Under the pieces are notes generated by a model. The model was not told the origin of the DNA and searched no databases. It saw only the letters and a list, made by a program, of their open reading frames with translations. Positions 44,206 to 51,721 of a DNA stretch of 64,000 nt are shown here, in pieces. This DNA comes from Calditrichia bacterium (GTDB taxonomy: Bacteria; Calditrichota; Calditrichia; Calditrichales; J004), in the NCBI GenBank assembly GCA_020635035.1, contig JACKAO010000006.1, positions 62,001-126,000 of the forward strand, in the 5' to 3' direction. The translations under genes were made by a program, and so were the position numbers. Positions within the stretch are counted from its first letter, which is position 1; each line of letters begins with the position of its first letter.

Positions 44206-45186
44206 TCAAAATATCGATTTCTTAAAACTTTGAGATAATTTTTTGACGGAATCCACGACAGCTTTGCCGGCATTACCTTCAAGTTTTTCAGGCTGCCAAT
44301 ATGTTACTTTTAAAGGAATCACTTCAGCATTAAGACTGTTCTTTGATATTTTTGTTTTTAAAAGCGCTGTAGTGTATTCAGGTCGTGAATTTCCACCAAA
44401 AATAAAATTTCCAAGAGAATATGCAATTATTTTATTTTTATATTTTTCAATTCCCTGTAATACATGGGGATGGTGTCCAATAATCATATCTGCACCAAAG
44501 TCAATAACATTGTGTGCAAAAGCAATCTGGTCATCACCCGGTTTGGTAGCTTTTTCTGTTCCCCAATGAAAATTAACAATTATAAGATCTACATCGTTGC
44601 GAATTTTTCTTATATCTTGTTCAATAAGATTAAGCTGGCGCAGAGCTGTACCTGCCGAGTCAATCTGAGCCGGATAAGAATCGCTGTGTTTATGAGTTCC
44701 GTAAAATCCCAAAAATGCAATTTTGAGCCCTTTTCTGAAAAATATAACCGGATGCCTGGCTTCTGAATTATTGCGCCCGGCTCCTACATAGTAGATATTT
44801 TCTTTTCTTAAATAGTCTATTGTATCAAAAAGCCCTTGAGATCCAAAATCGTAAATGTGATTATTCCCAAGAGTAACTATATCAATACCACTTGTAGCTA
44901 ACATTTTAGCATAAACGGGAAGTGCTCTGAATGTAAATTTTTTGTCTACAGCCGAACCACGACTGGTTAAGGGATTTTCCAGATTGATCATTGTCAGATC
45001 AGCATCATCAAACCAGGGAATCTTTTCAAATGGATAAACTGTATTATTTCCGACGTGATTTTCAAAATGATTTGCAAGAGTTACATCTCCGCAAAAAAGT
45101 ATGGATACTATAGAATCAGGAGATTTAAAATTTCCTGCCTGCAACGATGTAGAAATTAACAAATAAAGAAAAAAATATGTTTTCAT
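44206..45186 (-). CDS. CapA-family phosphoesterase-like protein
   Basis: 326 residues with a signal peptide (MKTYFFLYLLISTSLQAG). The CapA/PgsA fold is seen in FCGDVTLA, MINLENPLTS, LGNNHIYDFG, NFHWGTE and IIGHHPHVLQGIE, a calcineurin-like metal site. In Bacillus CapA takes part in poly-gamma-glutamate export; in other groups the role is unknown. The start at 45186 is used; a longer frame to 45285 would cross a terminator and overlap the M23 gene. Confidence 0.88.
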   Translation of the reverse strand: MKTYFFLYLLISTSLQAGNFKSPDSIVSILFCGDVTLANHFENHVGNNTVYPFEKIPWFDDADLTMINLENPLTSRGSAVDKKFTFRALPVYAKMLATSGIDIVTLGNNHIYDFGSQGLFDTIDYLRKENIYYVGAGRNNSEARHPVIFFRKGLKIAFLGFYGTHKHSDSYPAQIDSAGTALRQLNLIEQDIRKIRNDVDLIIVNFHWGTEKATKPGDDQIAFAHNVIDFGADMIIGHHPHVLQGIEKYKNKIIAYSLGNFIFGGNSRPEYTTALLKTKISKNSLNAEVIPLKVTYWQPEKLEGNAGKAVVDSVKKLSQSFKKSIF

Positions 45187-45197
45187 TCTGCTATAAA

Positions 45198-45222
45198 TAA
45201 AAAAACCGCCATGGAGGCGGTT
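45198..45222 (-). terminator. Rho-independent terminator after the M23 peptidase gene
   Basis: On the minus strand AACCGCC / GGCGGTT form a 7-bp stem with a 5-base loop, followed by a T run. It lies between the M23 gene and the CapA-like gene. Confidence 0.8.
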
Positions 45223-45244
45223 AAAGTTTTTAGAATAATATTTA

Positions 45245-46186
45245 CTACTTGTTAACAACCATTGTATTAAGAATTTGATCATCAAAATAATATAAACGTG
45301 GATCTAATGGTTTTCCTTCATAACGAACTTCATAATGAAGATGGGGTGCTGTAGAAATACCTGTATTTCCAACTTCGCCAATTTTTTGACCTCGTTTAAC
45401 TTTTTCTCCTGTTCTTACTACATATTTGTTAAGGTGCCCATATCGCGTTTCGTAACCATATTTATGATCTATACGCACCATGCGTCCATAACCGCCAGCC
45501 ACACCAGTAAATTTTATAACACCATCCGCAGATGCGTAGACCGGAGTACCACGTGGTGCAGAAAAATCCATTCCTTCATGGTGTTTACGAACACCCTGAA
45601 TCGGATGCATTCTCATTCCGAAGGTGCTTGAAAGATAACCTTCCAGCACAGGTTTTAATGAAGGAAGATGTTTAAGCGAATCCTGTTTTTTCTGGAAAGT
45701 TTTCATTAACTCTGTATAACTTTCCAATTCAAGTTTAACTTCACGTTCAAGCTTTGAGAGTTCGTTTAGCTGCTTCCCAAGCCCAACATTATCTTCAAAT
45801 CCGGAAACTTCGTCTTCAAAATTATAGGCGTAGTCAGAACCACCGATACCTACTTCACGAATATCCGAACTCAATTGAGACATACCTAAAACTGTACGTA
45901 ATTCATCATCTTTTTTTACAATAACTAAAATTTGCTGACTGATGGAGTCTATCTTAGCTTTTGCCTCAATCAATCTGTCTTCAAGAACAGCGTTTGTCCG
46001 CTCAAGTGTTTTTATTTTTGAATTCTGACTAAAATCAATAAACAAATCTAATCCAAGCTTTCCAACAAAAGTAAAGGAAATTAGAAATAGAAATGAGAAT
46101 GTAAACAATTTAAGGCGAGATATTTTGAACTCTTTAACTTCAGATTTATTCCGAGGTACAAAAATCAGCCGAGATTCATCTTTCAT
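45245..46186 (-). CDS. M23 family metallopeptidase (peptidoglycan endopeptidase)
   Basis: 313 residues. A membrane segment (about 27-49) and a long periplasmic coiled coil (about 55-170) lead to the peptidase domain (about 185-300): GMRMHPIQGVRKHHEGMDFS, GNTGISTAPHLHYEVR, the HxxxD and HxH zinc ligands. It cuts peptidoglycan cross-links, or, like NlpD/EnvC types, activates amidases. ATG at 46186 has AGGA 10 bases upstream; a TTG at 46204 would add six residues. Confidence 0.9.
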   Translation of the reverse strand: MKDESRLIFVPRNKSEVKEFKISRLKLFTFSFLFLISFTFVGKLGLDLFIDFSQNSKIKTLERTNAVLEDRLIEAKAKIDSISQQILVIVKKDDELRTVLGMSQLSSDIREVGIGGSDYAYNFEDEVSGFEDNVGLGKQLNELSKLEREVKLELESYTELMKTFQKKQDSLKHLPSLKPVLEGYLSSTFGMRMHPIQGVRKHHEGMDFSAPRGTPVYASADGVIKFTGVAGGYGRMVRIDHKYGYETRYGHLNKYVVRTGEKVKRGQKIGEVGNTGISTAPHLHYEVRYEGKPLDPRLYYFDDQILNTMVVNK

Positions 46187-46323
46187 AAGAAGATTTTCCT
46201 GCAATTAGGTTCCAATTTGTGCGAATAATCACATTTTTTTAATACCAATGCCCTGCAAAGGTAATTAAAAATATTCGAACGATCAAGATGTAATTTAAGA
46301 TAATGTAGGCTTTTTAACCAGTT

Positions 46324-47169
46324 TTAGCCCAGATAATAGCGTAAAACTTTACTTCTGGAACTGTGCCTAAGCCTGCGGAGGGCTTTTTCTTTGATCTGAC
46401 GGACTCTTTCCCTGGTGAGTTTAAACTTCACACCAATCTCTTCTAATGTGTGCGGTTTCTCACCGTCTAACCCGAAATAAAGTTTTAAAATCCGGGCTTC
46501 GCGTGCACTTAATGTTGACAATATATAATTTACTTCTTCTTTTAAAGATTCACCCATTACGTCAGAATCCGGTTCCGGATCCTGTCTGTTTTGGATAATA
46601 TCAATAAGACGGCTGTCACTGTTTTTCTGTAAAGGAGAGTCCATAGATACAGAACGAGTCGCCATCTTTATTGTATCTGTGATGTCACCGCTATCTACTT
46701 CAAGTACGTTTGCAATTTCATCAGGAGTAGGTTCACGTTCATACTCCTGTTCCAGCATACTGTATACTTTACCAATTTTTGTTAATGTTCCAACCCTGTT
46801 TAACGGCAAACGCACGAGACGCGATTGTTCTGCGATGGCCTGCAGAATAGATTGTTTAATCCACCAGACAGCATAAGAAATAAATTTAAAACCACGGGTT
46901 TCATCAAAGCGGTAAGCAGCTTTCATCAAACCAAGGTTACCTTCGTTTATTAAGTCTTCAAGAGACAGGCCATAGTTTTGATATGATTTCGCTACACTAA
47001 CTACAAACCGTAAGTTAGCACTTACCAATCTTTTAAGTGCCCGCTGATCATTTTGTTTTATTCTTTTTGCTAATTCTATTTCTTCATCCGGGGTTAAGAG
47101 TTTGACCTCCCCGATTTCGCGCAAATAATTTTCTAATGATTGGTTTTTACTTATAAAAAAATCACTCAC
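46324..47169 (-). CDS. RNA polymerase sigma-70 factor, primary type (RpoD/SigA)
   Basis: 281 residues. Region 1.2 (SLENYLREIGEVKLLTPDEE), region 2 (NLRFVVSVAKSYQNYGL, GLMKAAYRFD, YAVWWIKQSI), region 3 and region 4 (TLEEIGVKFKLTRERVRQIK) are complete, as in the short primary sigma factors of Bacteroidetes and relatives. It has no long region 1.1. GTG at 47169 is the best start, six bases after GGAG. Promoters in this window read as standard -35/-10 sites, consistent with a normal region 2.4/4.2. Confidence 0.9.
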   Translation of the reverse strand: MSDFFISKNQSLENYLREIGEVKLLTPDEEIELAKRIKQNDQRALKRLVSANLRFVVSVAKSYQNYGLSLEDLINEGNLGLMKAAYRFDETRGFKFISYAVWWIKQSILQAIAEQSRLVRLPLNRVGTLTKIGKVYSMLEQEYEREPTPDEIANVLEVDSGDITDTIKMATRSVSMDSPLQKNSDSRLIDIIQNRQDPEPDSDVMGESLKEEVNYILSTLSAREARILKLYFGLDGEKPHTLEEIGVKFKLTRERVRQIKEKALRRLRHSSRSKVLRYYLG

Positions 47170-47241
47170 CAAATTCTCCGATTTTTAAATTGAAACTTCT
47201 AGTTTTAAAATATTATTTAGTCAAACGCAAGATTTTTTTTA

Positions 47242-47565
47242 TTATTTCTTTTCAATAAATGTTGTTTCATCAAGGCTTTTTATACGTTTTAATTCCTGCT
47301 CACACATTTTTAATTCGTTTTCCAGATTCTTTATTTCATTAATTACTGATTTGATGTCAGTAGCATTTTCCAGGTTAAAATCGGAAGATTTTGATAAAAC
47401 ATCATAAGCACGTCCACCTAATTCCAGCATTTTTTCTTCGATTTCTTTTTTCACACCAAGAATATCAATTTTTATCCGGCCAATTTTTGTGTACTCCGAG
47501 GTAATGTCGCTCGCTGCGTAAAAGCCGTCAAGCAGTCCTTTCCTGATTTTATCAAATAATGTCAT
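47242..47565 (-). CDS. Small coiled-coil protein of unknown function
   Basis: 107 residues and not recognised. It has two helices rich in Glu, Lys and Leu (about 20-50 and 65-100), MLELGGRAYDVL between them, and no membrane segment or catalytic motif. The gene overlaps the end of the upstream EutN-like gene by 14 bases and is the last of four genes that start with deoB, so it may serve the same unit. Confidence 0.55.
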   Translation of the reverse strand: MTLFDKIRKGLLDGFYAASDITSEYTKIGRIKIDILGVKKEIEEKMLELGGRAYDVLSKSSDFNLENATDIKSVINEIKNLENELKMCEQELKRIKSLDETTFIEKK

Positions 47566-47830
47566 TGCTTAACTCAATTTTATCAACTATCCCGATAATT
47601 GTTGCATCACTTAATGCGGGTTTGTTTATTAACGGTATAACAGCTTCTGATGCGGTTATATAAAATACAATTTCTCCTGTTCCTGCTCCAACGCTATCAA
47701 TTGCAATTATTGGTGAGCCGATATCATGATTTTCTGCTGTAATTGGTTGCAATAATTGCATCTTTAAACCAGTTAGCTGTTCGTCTTTTTGTGTTGCCCA
47801 GATATTTCCTATGACCCTGGCTAATTCCAT
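47552..47830 (-). CDS. EutN/CcmL family microcompartment vertex protein, second copy
   Basis: 92 residues. The start MELARVIGNIWATQKDEQL aligns well with the neighbouring copy (MLLGKVIGTVWATRKDEKL). DSVGAGTGEIVFYITASEA is the signature of the EutN/CcmL pentamer fold. ATG at 47830 comes 1 base after the upstream stop; a TTG at 47845 would overlap that gene. BMC-P pentamers cap the corners of protein shells, but no hexamer gene is near. Confidence 0.9.
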   Translation of the reverse strand: MELARVIGNIWATQKDEQLTGLKMQLLQPITAENHDIGSPIIAIDSVGAGTGEIVFYITASEAVIPLINKPALSDATIIGIVDKIELSNDII

Positions 47831-47831
47831 A

Positions 47832-48107
47832 TTATTTTTTTTCAACTACATCAAGTTTGTCAATAATTCCTGAAACCACTGCATCTACGGGCTTACCTTC
47901 GGTTAATTTGGATTGGCGGGCAGAACTTCCAGTTGTAAGCATTACAATTTCACCAACTCCGGCGCCCACGGTATCGGCCGCGACTGCATAGCTTTTTTTT
48001 AAAGATAAGTCCAGGTCTATATGCTGGACGACCAGAAGCTTCAATCCTTCTAACTTTTCATCTTTGCGCGTTGCCCAGACAGTACCGATTACTTTACCAA
48101 GTAACAT
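47832..48107 (-). CDS. EutN/CcmL family microcompartment vertex protein, first copy
   Basis: 91 residues. It reads MLLGKVIGTVWATRKDEK at the start and DTVGAGVGEIVMLTTGSSAR in the middle, the pattern of pentameric shell proteins. It follows deoB by 9 bases and precedes a second copy by 1 base. The two copies differ in about half of their positions, so they may form a mixed or alternating assembly. Confidence 0.9.
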   Translation of the reverse strand: MLLGKVIGTVWATRKDEKLEGLKLLVVQHIDLDLSLKKSYAVAADTVGAGVGEIVMLTTGSSARQSKLTEGKPVDAVVSGIIDKLDVVEKK

Positions 48108-48116
48108 AAACTCTCA

Positions 48117-49304
48117 TTAATTAAATATCTGATTTAAAAAACTGATACCTGTCCCAGTTGATTCAACACCCATATACTCGGCAATAGTGGCCTGAATATC
48201 AGCGAAAGTGTTACGAATACCCAGATTGTTATTCTCACTGAATTGTTCGCCAAAAACAAGTAATGGCACATATTCACGTGTGTGATCGGTTCCCGGGTAT
48301 AATGGATCGTTTCCATGGTCGGCAGTCAACATCACTAAATCTTCTTCCCGGAGATTTTTCTGTAATTCCGGTAGCCAATTATCAAACGATATAAGTCCCT
48401 GATAAAATCCATCAGGATCGTTCCTGTGTCCCCAAAGCATATCAAAATCCACAAGATTTGCCATAATAAATGCCGGACCGGATTGATTTACTTCATCAAG
48501 TATGGCATCCATTCCCTGGTCATTGGTTTTTGTATAAACGCTCTTTTGAATTCCAAACCGTGCATACAGATCATTGATTTTGCCAATACCAACTGTTGGA
48601 ATTCCATTCTTCATAATATTTTGATGAATAGTTGCAGCAAAAGGTTGCAATGAAAAATCTTTACGATCCTTTGTTCTCTCAAATTCTGAAGCATTCTTTC
48701 CACGGAAAGGACGGGCAATAACCCTGGCAACGGCATGTTCACCAGATAATATTTCTCTTGCAATTTCACAATATCTATATAATTCTTCCAAAGCTATTAA
48801 ATCGATGTTTACTGCAATCTGAAAAACAGAATCAGCTGAAGTGTAAACAATAATTTTACCGGTATTTAAATGTTCTTCGCCGAGTTGTTTTATTATTTCG
48901 GTTCCTGATGCAGCAATATTACCTATGGTTTTTCTTCCGGTACGTTTCTCAAACTCTTTGATTATTGATTCAGGAAATCCGCCAGGATAGGTTGGAAAGG
49001 GCTTTTCAAGCTGTAATCCAGCTATTTCCCAATGACCGGTTGTTGAATCTTTGCCTGCAGAGACTTCCTGCATTTTTCCGAAACTGGCTTTTGCAACGAC
49101 GTCACTACTCATTCCATTAAGCGAAGCTATTTTTCCAAGCCCAAGTGTTTCCAGGTTTGGTAAATTGAAGCCGCCAACATAGTCTGCCAAATGGCCAAGA
49201 GTATTACTTCCGACATCGTTGTATTTATCTGCATCTGGCAAATAACCAATCCCCACACCATCAAGAATAATAAGTATAACTCTTCTCATAGCATTTTTAG
49301 CCAT
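48117..49304 (-). CDS. deoB: Phosphopentomutase
   Basis: 395 residues, the usual length. It interconverts (deoxy)ribose 1- and 5-phosphate, joining nucleoside breakdown to central metabolism. Motifs of the alkaline-phosphatase fold are ILDGVGIGYLPDA (metal Asp), SNTLGHL, DSTTGHWE with the phosphorylated Thr, and TADHGNDP and DHTREYVPLL for the second metal site. It is followed by two EutN/CcmL genes, a pairing that suggests the enzyme works in or with a microcompartment. ATG at 49304 is used; 49289 is possible, and neither has a good ribosome site. Confidence 0.95.
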   Translation of the reverse strand: MAKNAMRRVILIILDGVGIGYLPDADKYNDVGSNTLGHLADYVGGFNLPNLETLGLGKIASLNGMSSDVVAKASFGKMQEVSAGKDSTTGHWEIAGLQLEKPFPTYPGGFPESIIKEFEKRTGRKTIGNIAASGTEIIKQLGEEHLNTGKIIVYTSADSVFQIAVNIDLIALEELYRYCEIAREILSGEHAVARVIARPFRGKNASEFERTKDRKDFSLQPFAATIHQNIMKNGIPTVGIGKINDLYARFGIQKSVYTKTNDQGMDAILDEVNQSGPAFIMANLVDFDMLWGHRNDPDGFYQGLISFDNWLPELQKNLREEDLVMLTADHGNDPLYPGTDHTREYVPLLVFGEQFSENNNLGIRNTFADIQATIAEYMGVESTGTGISFLNQIFN

Positions 49305-49357
49305 TCAGCAATTTTTGAGTATATGCAGATTTGTTTTCAATATAATTAATAAGAAAC

Positions 49358-49903
49358 TTACTCAACAACATATGCATGTTTTATAATAATAGGATTCTTA
49401 GGCTTATTGTTAAAATCTACAGGTTCCCAGCTAATTTTATCGGCCACTTCTAAATTTTTTATTACAGTTCCGAAAATTGTATAGGCTCCATCCATCATGC
49501 GGAGTTCCTGAAGGCATATATAAAACTGGCTGCCATTTGACTTTTTCTCGGTTTTGTCAAAAGTTTTAACTCTTCCAGCCCCAACAGCGCCCCGAACATT
49601 TTTTAAGCCAAATTCATGATCAATTGTATAACCCGGACCGCCTAAACCGTCATTATCCGGATCATCATCTTTACTAAGCGGATCGCCTCCCTGGATCAGT
49701 CCACCGGGAACCAGGCGATGGAATGTAGTTCCATCATAAAAACCTGATTTCACAAGTTTTACAAAATTTTCTGAATGATTGGGAGCGACATCATAGTTTA
49801 CTTCTATGACGATGTCACCAAAATTTGTTTCCAGAACCACCTGATCATTATGCCGGCAACTTATCAGTATAAAGGCCAGACCCAGAAATATATATTTTTT
49901 CAT
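49358..49903 (-). CDS. Lipoprotein cyclophilin-type peptidyl-prolyl isomerase
   Basis: 181 residues. A lipoprotein signal ending FILISC is followed by a cyclophilin domain: FVKLVKSGFYDGTTFHRLVP, IQGGDP, GSQFYICL and FGTVIKNLEV, with the catalytic Arg and Phe of the family in place. It probably helps fold exported proteins at the outer membrane. It lies alone, 53 bases upstream of deoB on the same strand. Confidence 0.92.
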   Translation of the reverse strand: MKKYIFLGLAFILISCRHNDQVVLETNFGDIVIEVNYDVAPNHSENFVKLVKSGFYDGTTFHRLVPGGLIQGGDPLSKDDDPDNDGLGGPGYTIDHEFGLKNVRGAVGAGRVKTFDKTEKKSNGSQFYICLQELRMMDGAYTIFGTVIKNLEVADKISWEPVDFNNKPKNPIIIKHAYVVE

Positions 49904-50072
49904 TTTTACAAAGCTATCTGTTCGTTGAAAACCTGTTAAACCCTAAGCAGTATATACAGGAAAGTTTATAAATTTACAATTATTATGGACGTGCATCAAA
50001 CGAATTTTTTCTTTTGGCAGGAAATAAAAAGGGAGGGGGAAACATAATTAAAAAAGAACCAAAAAAAATGCT

Positions 50073-50624
50073 TTATGTTTTTCTTATCCTATAAATTTGG
50101 TTCAGTTTCCGGTCAAGAAAATAGTAGAATAAAATTGCAATCAAACCCATTAAAATAAAAAATGAATATTGATTTAAGTCTGGCAATTTAAAATCAATAT
50201 TGACCGACGGAAGCATGTCTTTTACTGTATCAAGATATTTGTTTTCTTCTACGACCTGTTTTTGCTCGGAAACAATCTCTGTAACATTTTGTGGCAGGTA
50301 TTGAGCAATCTTGCCACTAAAAAGCAACCATGATCCAATGGCAAAAAGTGTAACGACTGCAAGCAGAAAAACCCAATCTGTTTTTTTCTTTGGAATACCT
50401 TGTACCGCTATACGCTCAACAGATTGAATAACTTTCTGCGAAATTATTTCGGGTGCTGTCCGCGGTTTTAGTTCTGCAAGAATTGAATTTGCCAGTATTT
50501 GCCGGTTATAGATCGTTCTGCACTGGCTGCAATTTTCAAAATGCAGAAAACGATTGCTGTCGAGGCTTTTTGGAGTTTTTGAGATAATCAGCTGTATCTC
50601 ATCAATTGTTAAATGCTTACTCAT
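50073..50624 (-). CDS. Membrane anti-sigma factor (zinc-finger type)
   Basis: 183 residues. The N-terminal part has HFENCSQC, the HxxxCxxC zinc site of the ZAS anti-sigma domain. Two membrane segments follow (about 85-105 and 155-175). Its gene overlaps the ECF sigma gene by four bases (ATGA), the usual sigma/anti-sigma arrangement, so it should hold the sigma factor at the membrane until a signal releases it. Confidence 0.85.
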   Translation of the reverse strand: MSKHLTIDEIQLIISKTPKSLDSNRFLHFENCSQCRTIYNRQILANSILAELKPRTAPEIISQKVIQSVERIAVQGIPKKKTDWVFLLAVVTLFAIGSWLLFSGKIAQYLPQNVTEIVSEQKQVVEENKYLDTVKDMLPSVNIDFKLPDLNQYSFFILMGLIAILFYYFLDRKLNQIYRIRKT

Positions 50625-51214
50625 ATCAATTCTTCCTCGGAATATTTCTTTAACAAAATTTCCCGCATAGTGTTTCTTCCGCGATGTAAATGCGTTTTTA
50701 TAGTATTAACAGGCAGCTTCATCAGATCACTTATTTCGCGGATGCTGAAATGCTGCAGATAATGAAGTGTAATAATTATTCCCTGATGTAACGGAAGATG
50801 ATCGATTGTTTCCCATAATATGTTCTGTTTTTCTTCTCTGTCAAATGAATCGTTCAAAATATCAGGATGTTTTGTATTAAGAAGTTCTTCATTTTTTGAG
50901 ATGTCCGTTTCATTTGTTCCTGTCGTTAGTTCAGAAATATTGAAAACGATTTTTTTCTTATCTAGATAGTTTAAACATGTTCTGTAAGTTATTGTGTAAA
51001 GCCAGGTTGTGAACTTTGATCGCTCTTCATAACTGTTAATTTTATTATAAACCTTGATAAAAACATCCTGAGTTAACTCTTCTGCCACATCTTTTAATTT
51101 TACCATTTGAATAACAAGCGTATAAACGTAATCCTGGTGTAAGTCCATTATTTTTTTCAGGGATTGCGTATCACCGGATTTTAGACGATCTATAAGCTGC
51201 TTTTCTGTTAACAT
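50621..51214 (-). CDS. ECF-type RNA polymerase sigma factor
   Basis: 197 residues. Region 2 (ELTQDVFIKVYNKINSYEER, then FTTWLYTITYRTCLNYL) and region 4 (IITLHYLQHFSIREISDLM, then PVNTIKTHLHRGR) are intact, with a short acidic linker. It is divergent from a small membrane protein gene, and the shared spacer carries two copies of the same ECF-like promoter motif. One copy faces this gene, which suggests autoregulation, although its predicted start would leave almost no leader. Confidence 0.93.
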   Translation of the reverse strand: MLTEKQLIDRLKSGDTQSLKKIMDLHQDYVYTLVIQMVKLKDVAEELTQDVFIKVYNKINSYEERSKFTTWLYTITYRTCLNYLDKKKIVFNISELTTGTNETDISKNEELLNTKHPDILNDSFDREEKQNILWETIDHLPLHQGIIITLHYLQHFSIREISDLMKLPVNTIKTHLHRGRNTMREILLKKYSEEELI

Positions 51215-51219
51215 GAGAA

Positions 51220-51250
51220 ATAAGACAGGGTTAATTGATTTACGGTTTCA
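51220..51250 (-). promoter_or_regulatory. Candidate ECF-sigma promoter facing the sigma gene
   Basis: On the minus strand TGAAACC (51250 to 51244), 15 bases and CTGTCTTAT (51228 to 51220). It shares all but one position, and the spacer length, with the motif on the plus strand at 51301. The -10 ends only 5 bases before the ATG, so the transcript would be nearly leaderless or the sites serve another regulator. Confidence 0.5.
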
Positions 51251-51300
51251 GATTTATAAAAATATTTTTTGTAATTTTTTCCTATTTAAGACAAAAATGT

Positions 51301-51331
51301 TGAAACCCTTTAAGGAATCAACCTGTCCTAT
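51301..51331 (+). promoter_or_regulatory. Candidate ECF-sigma promoter facing the small membrane protein gene
   Basis: TGAAACC (51301-51307), 15 bases and CTGTCCTAT (51323-51331). TGAAAC is the -35 of several ECF factors such as SigW. The expected leader is about 25 bases and holds an AAGGAGG site. Confidence 0.55.
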
Positions 51332-51358
51332 GTTACAAAACCACCAAGGAGGAAAGCA

Positions 51359-51700
51359 ATGCAAGAAGAAATTTTAATTCCGATTACACTTTTTATAGCG
51401 GTAGCGATTGTTCTGTATAATTTTTTAAAGTCACGGCATGCTGAACGCATGGCAATAATCGATAAAGGACTGAATGAAGAACAGCTAAGTTATCTGCTTA
51501 GAACAAAAAAGGCACCGGCATCGAATGAGTGGAGCATCAAACTGGGGGCGATTTTAATCGGTGTCGGTCTGGCAATTTTATTAGGAACTATGGCTCCTTA
51601 CGATATGAGAGATGCAGTAATAACCGGTTTGATTTTTCTCTTTCCCGGCATCGGATTACTGCTTGTATATATTTTTGCAGGGAAAAAATCAGAAGAATAA
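51359..51700 (+). CDS. Small membrane protein (DUF6249-like)
   Basis: 113 residues with three membrane segments: about 5-22, 62-78 and 85-105. A cytoplasmic loop (SRHAERMAIIDKGLNEEQL) lies between the first two. The overall pattern is that of DUF6249-like proteins next to ECF sigma factors in Bacteroidetes. It has a strong AAGGAGG site and its promoter region carries the same motif as the ECF sigma gene, so it is probably part of the regulon. Its function is unknown. Confidence 0.65.
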   Translation: MQEEILIPITLFIAVAIVLYNFLKSRHAERMAIIDKGLNEEQLSYLLRTKKAPASNEWSIKLGAILIGVGLAILLGTMAPYDMRDAVITGLIFLFPGIGLLLVYIFAGKKSEE

Positions 51701-51721
51701 AACAAATAATGAAAAAGCTTT

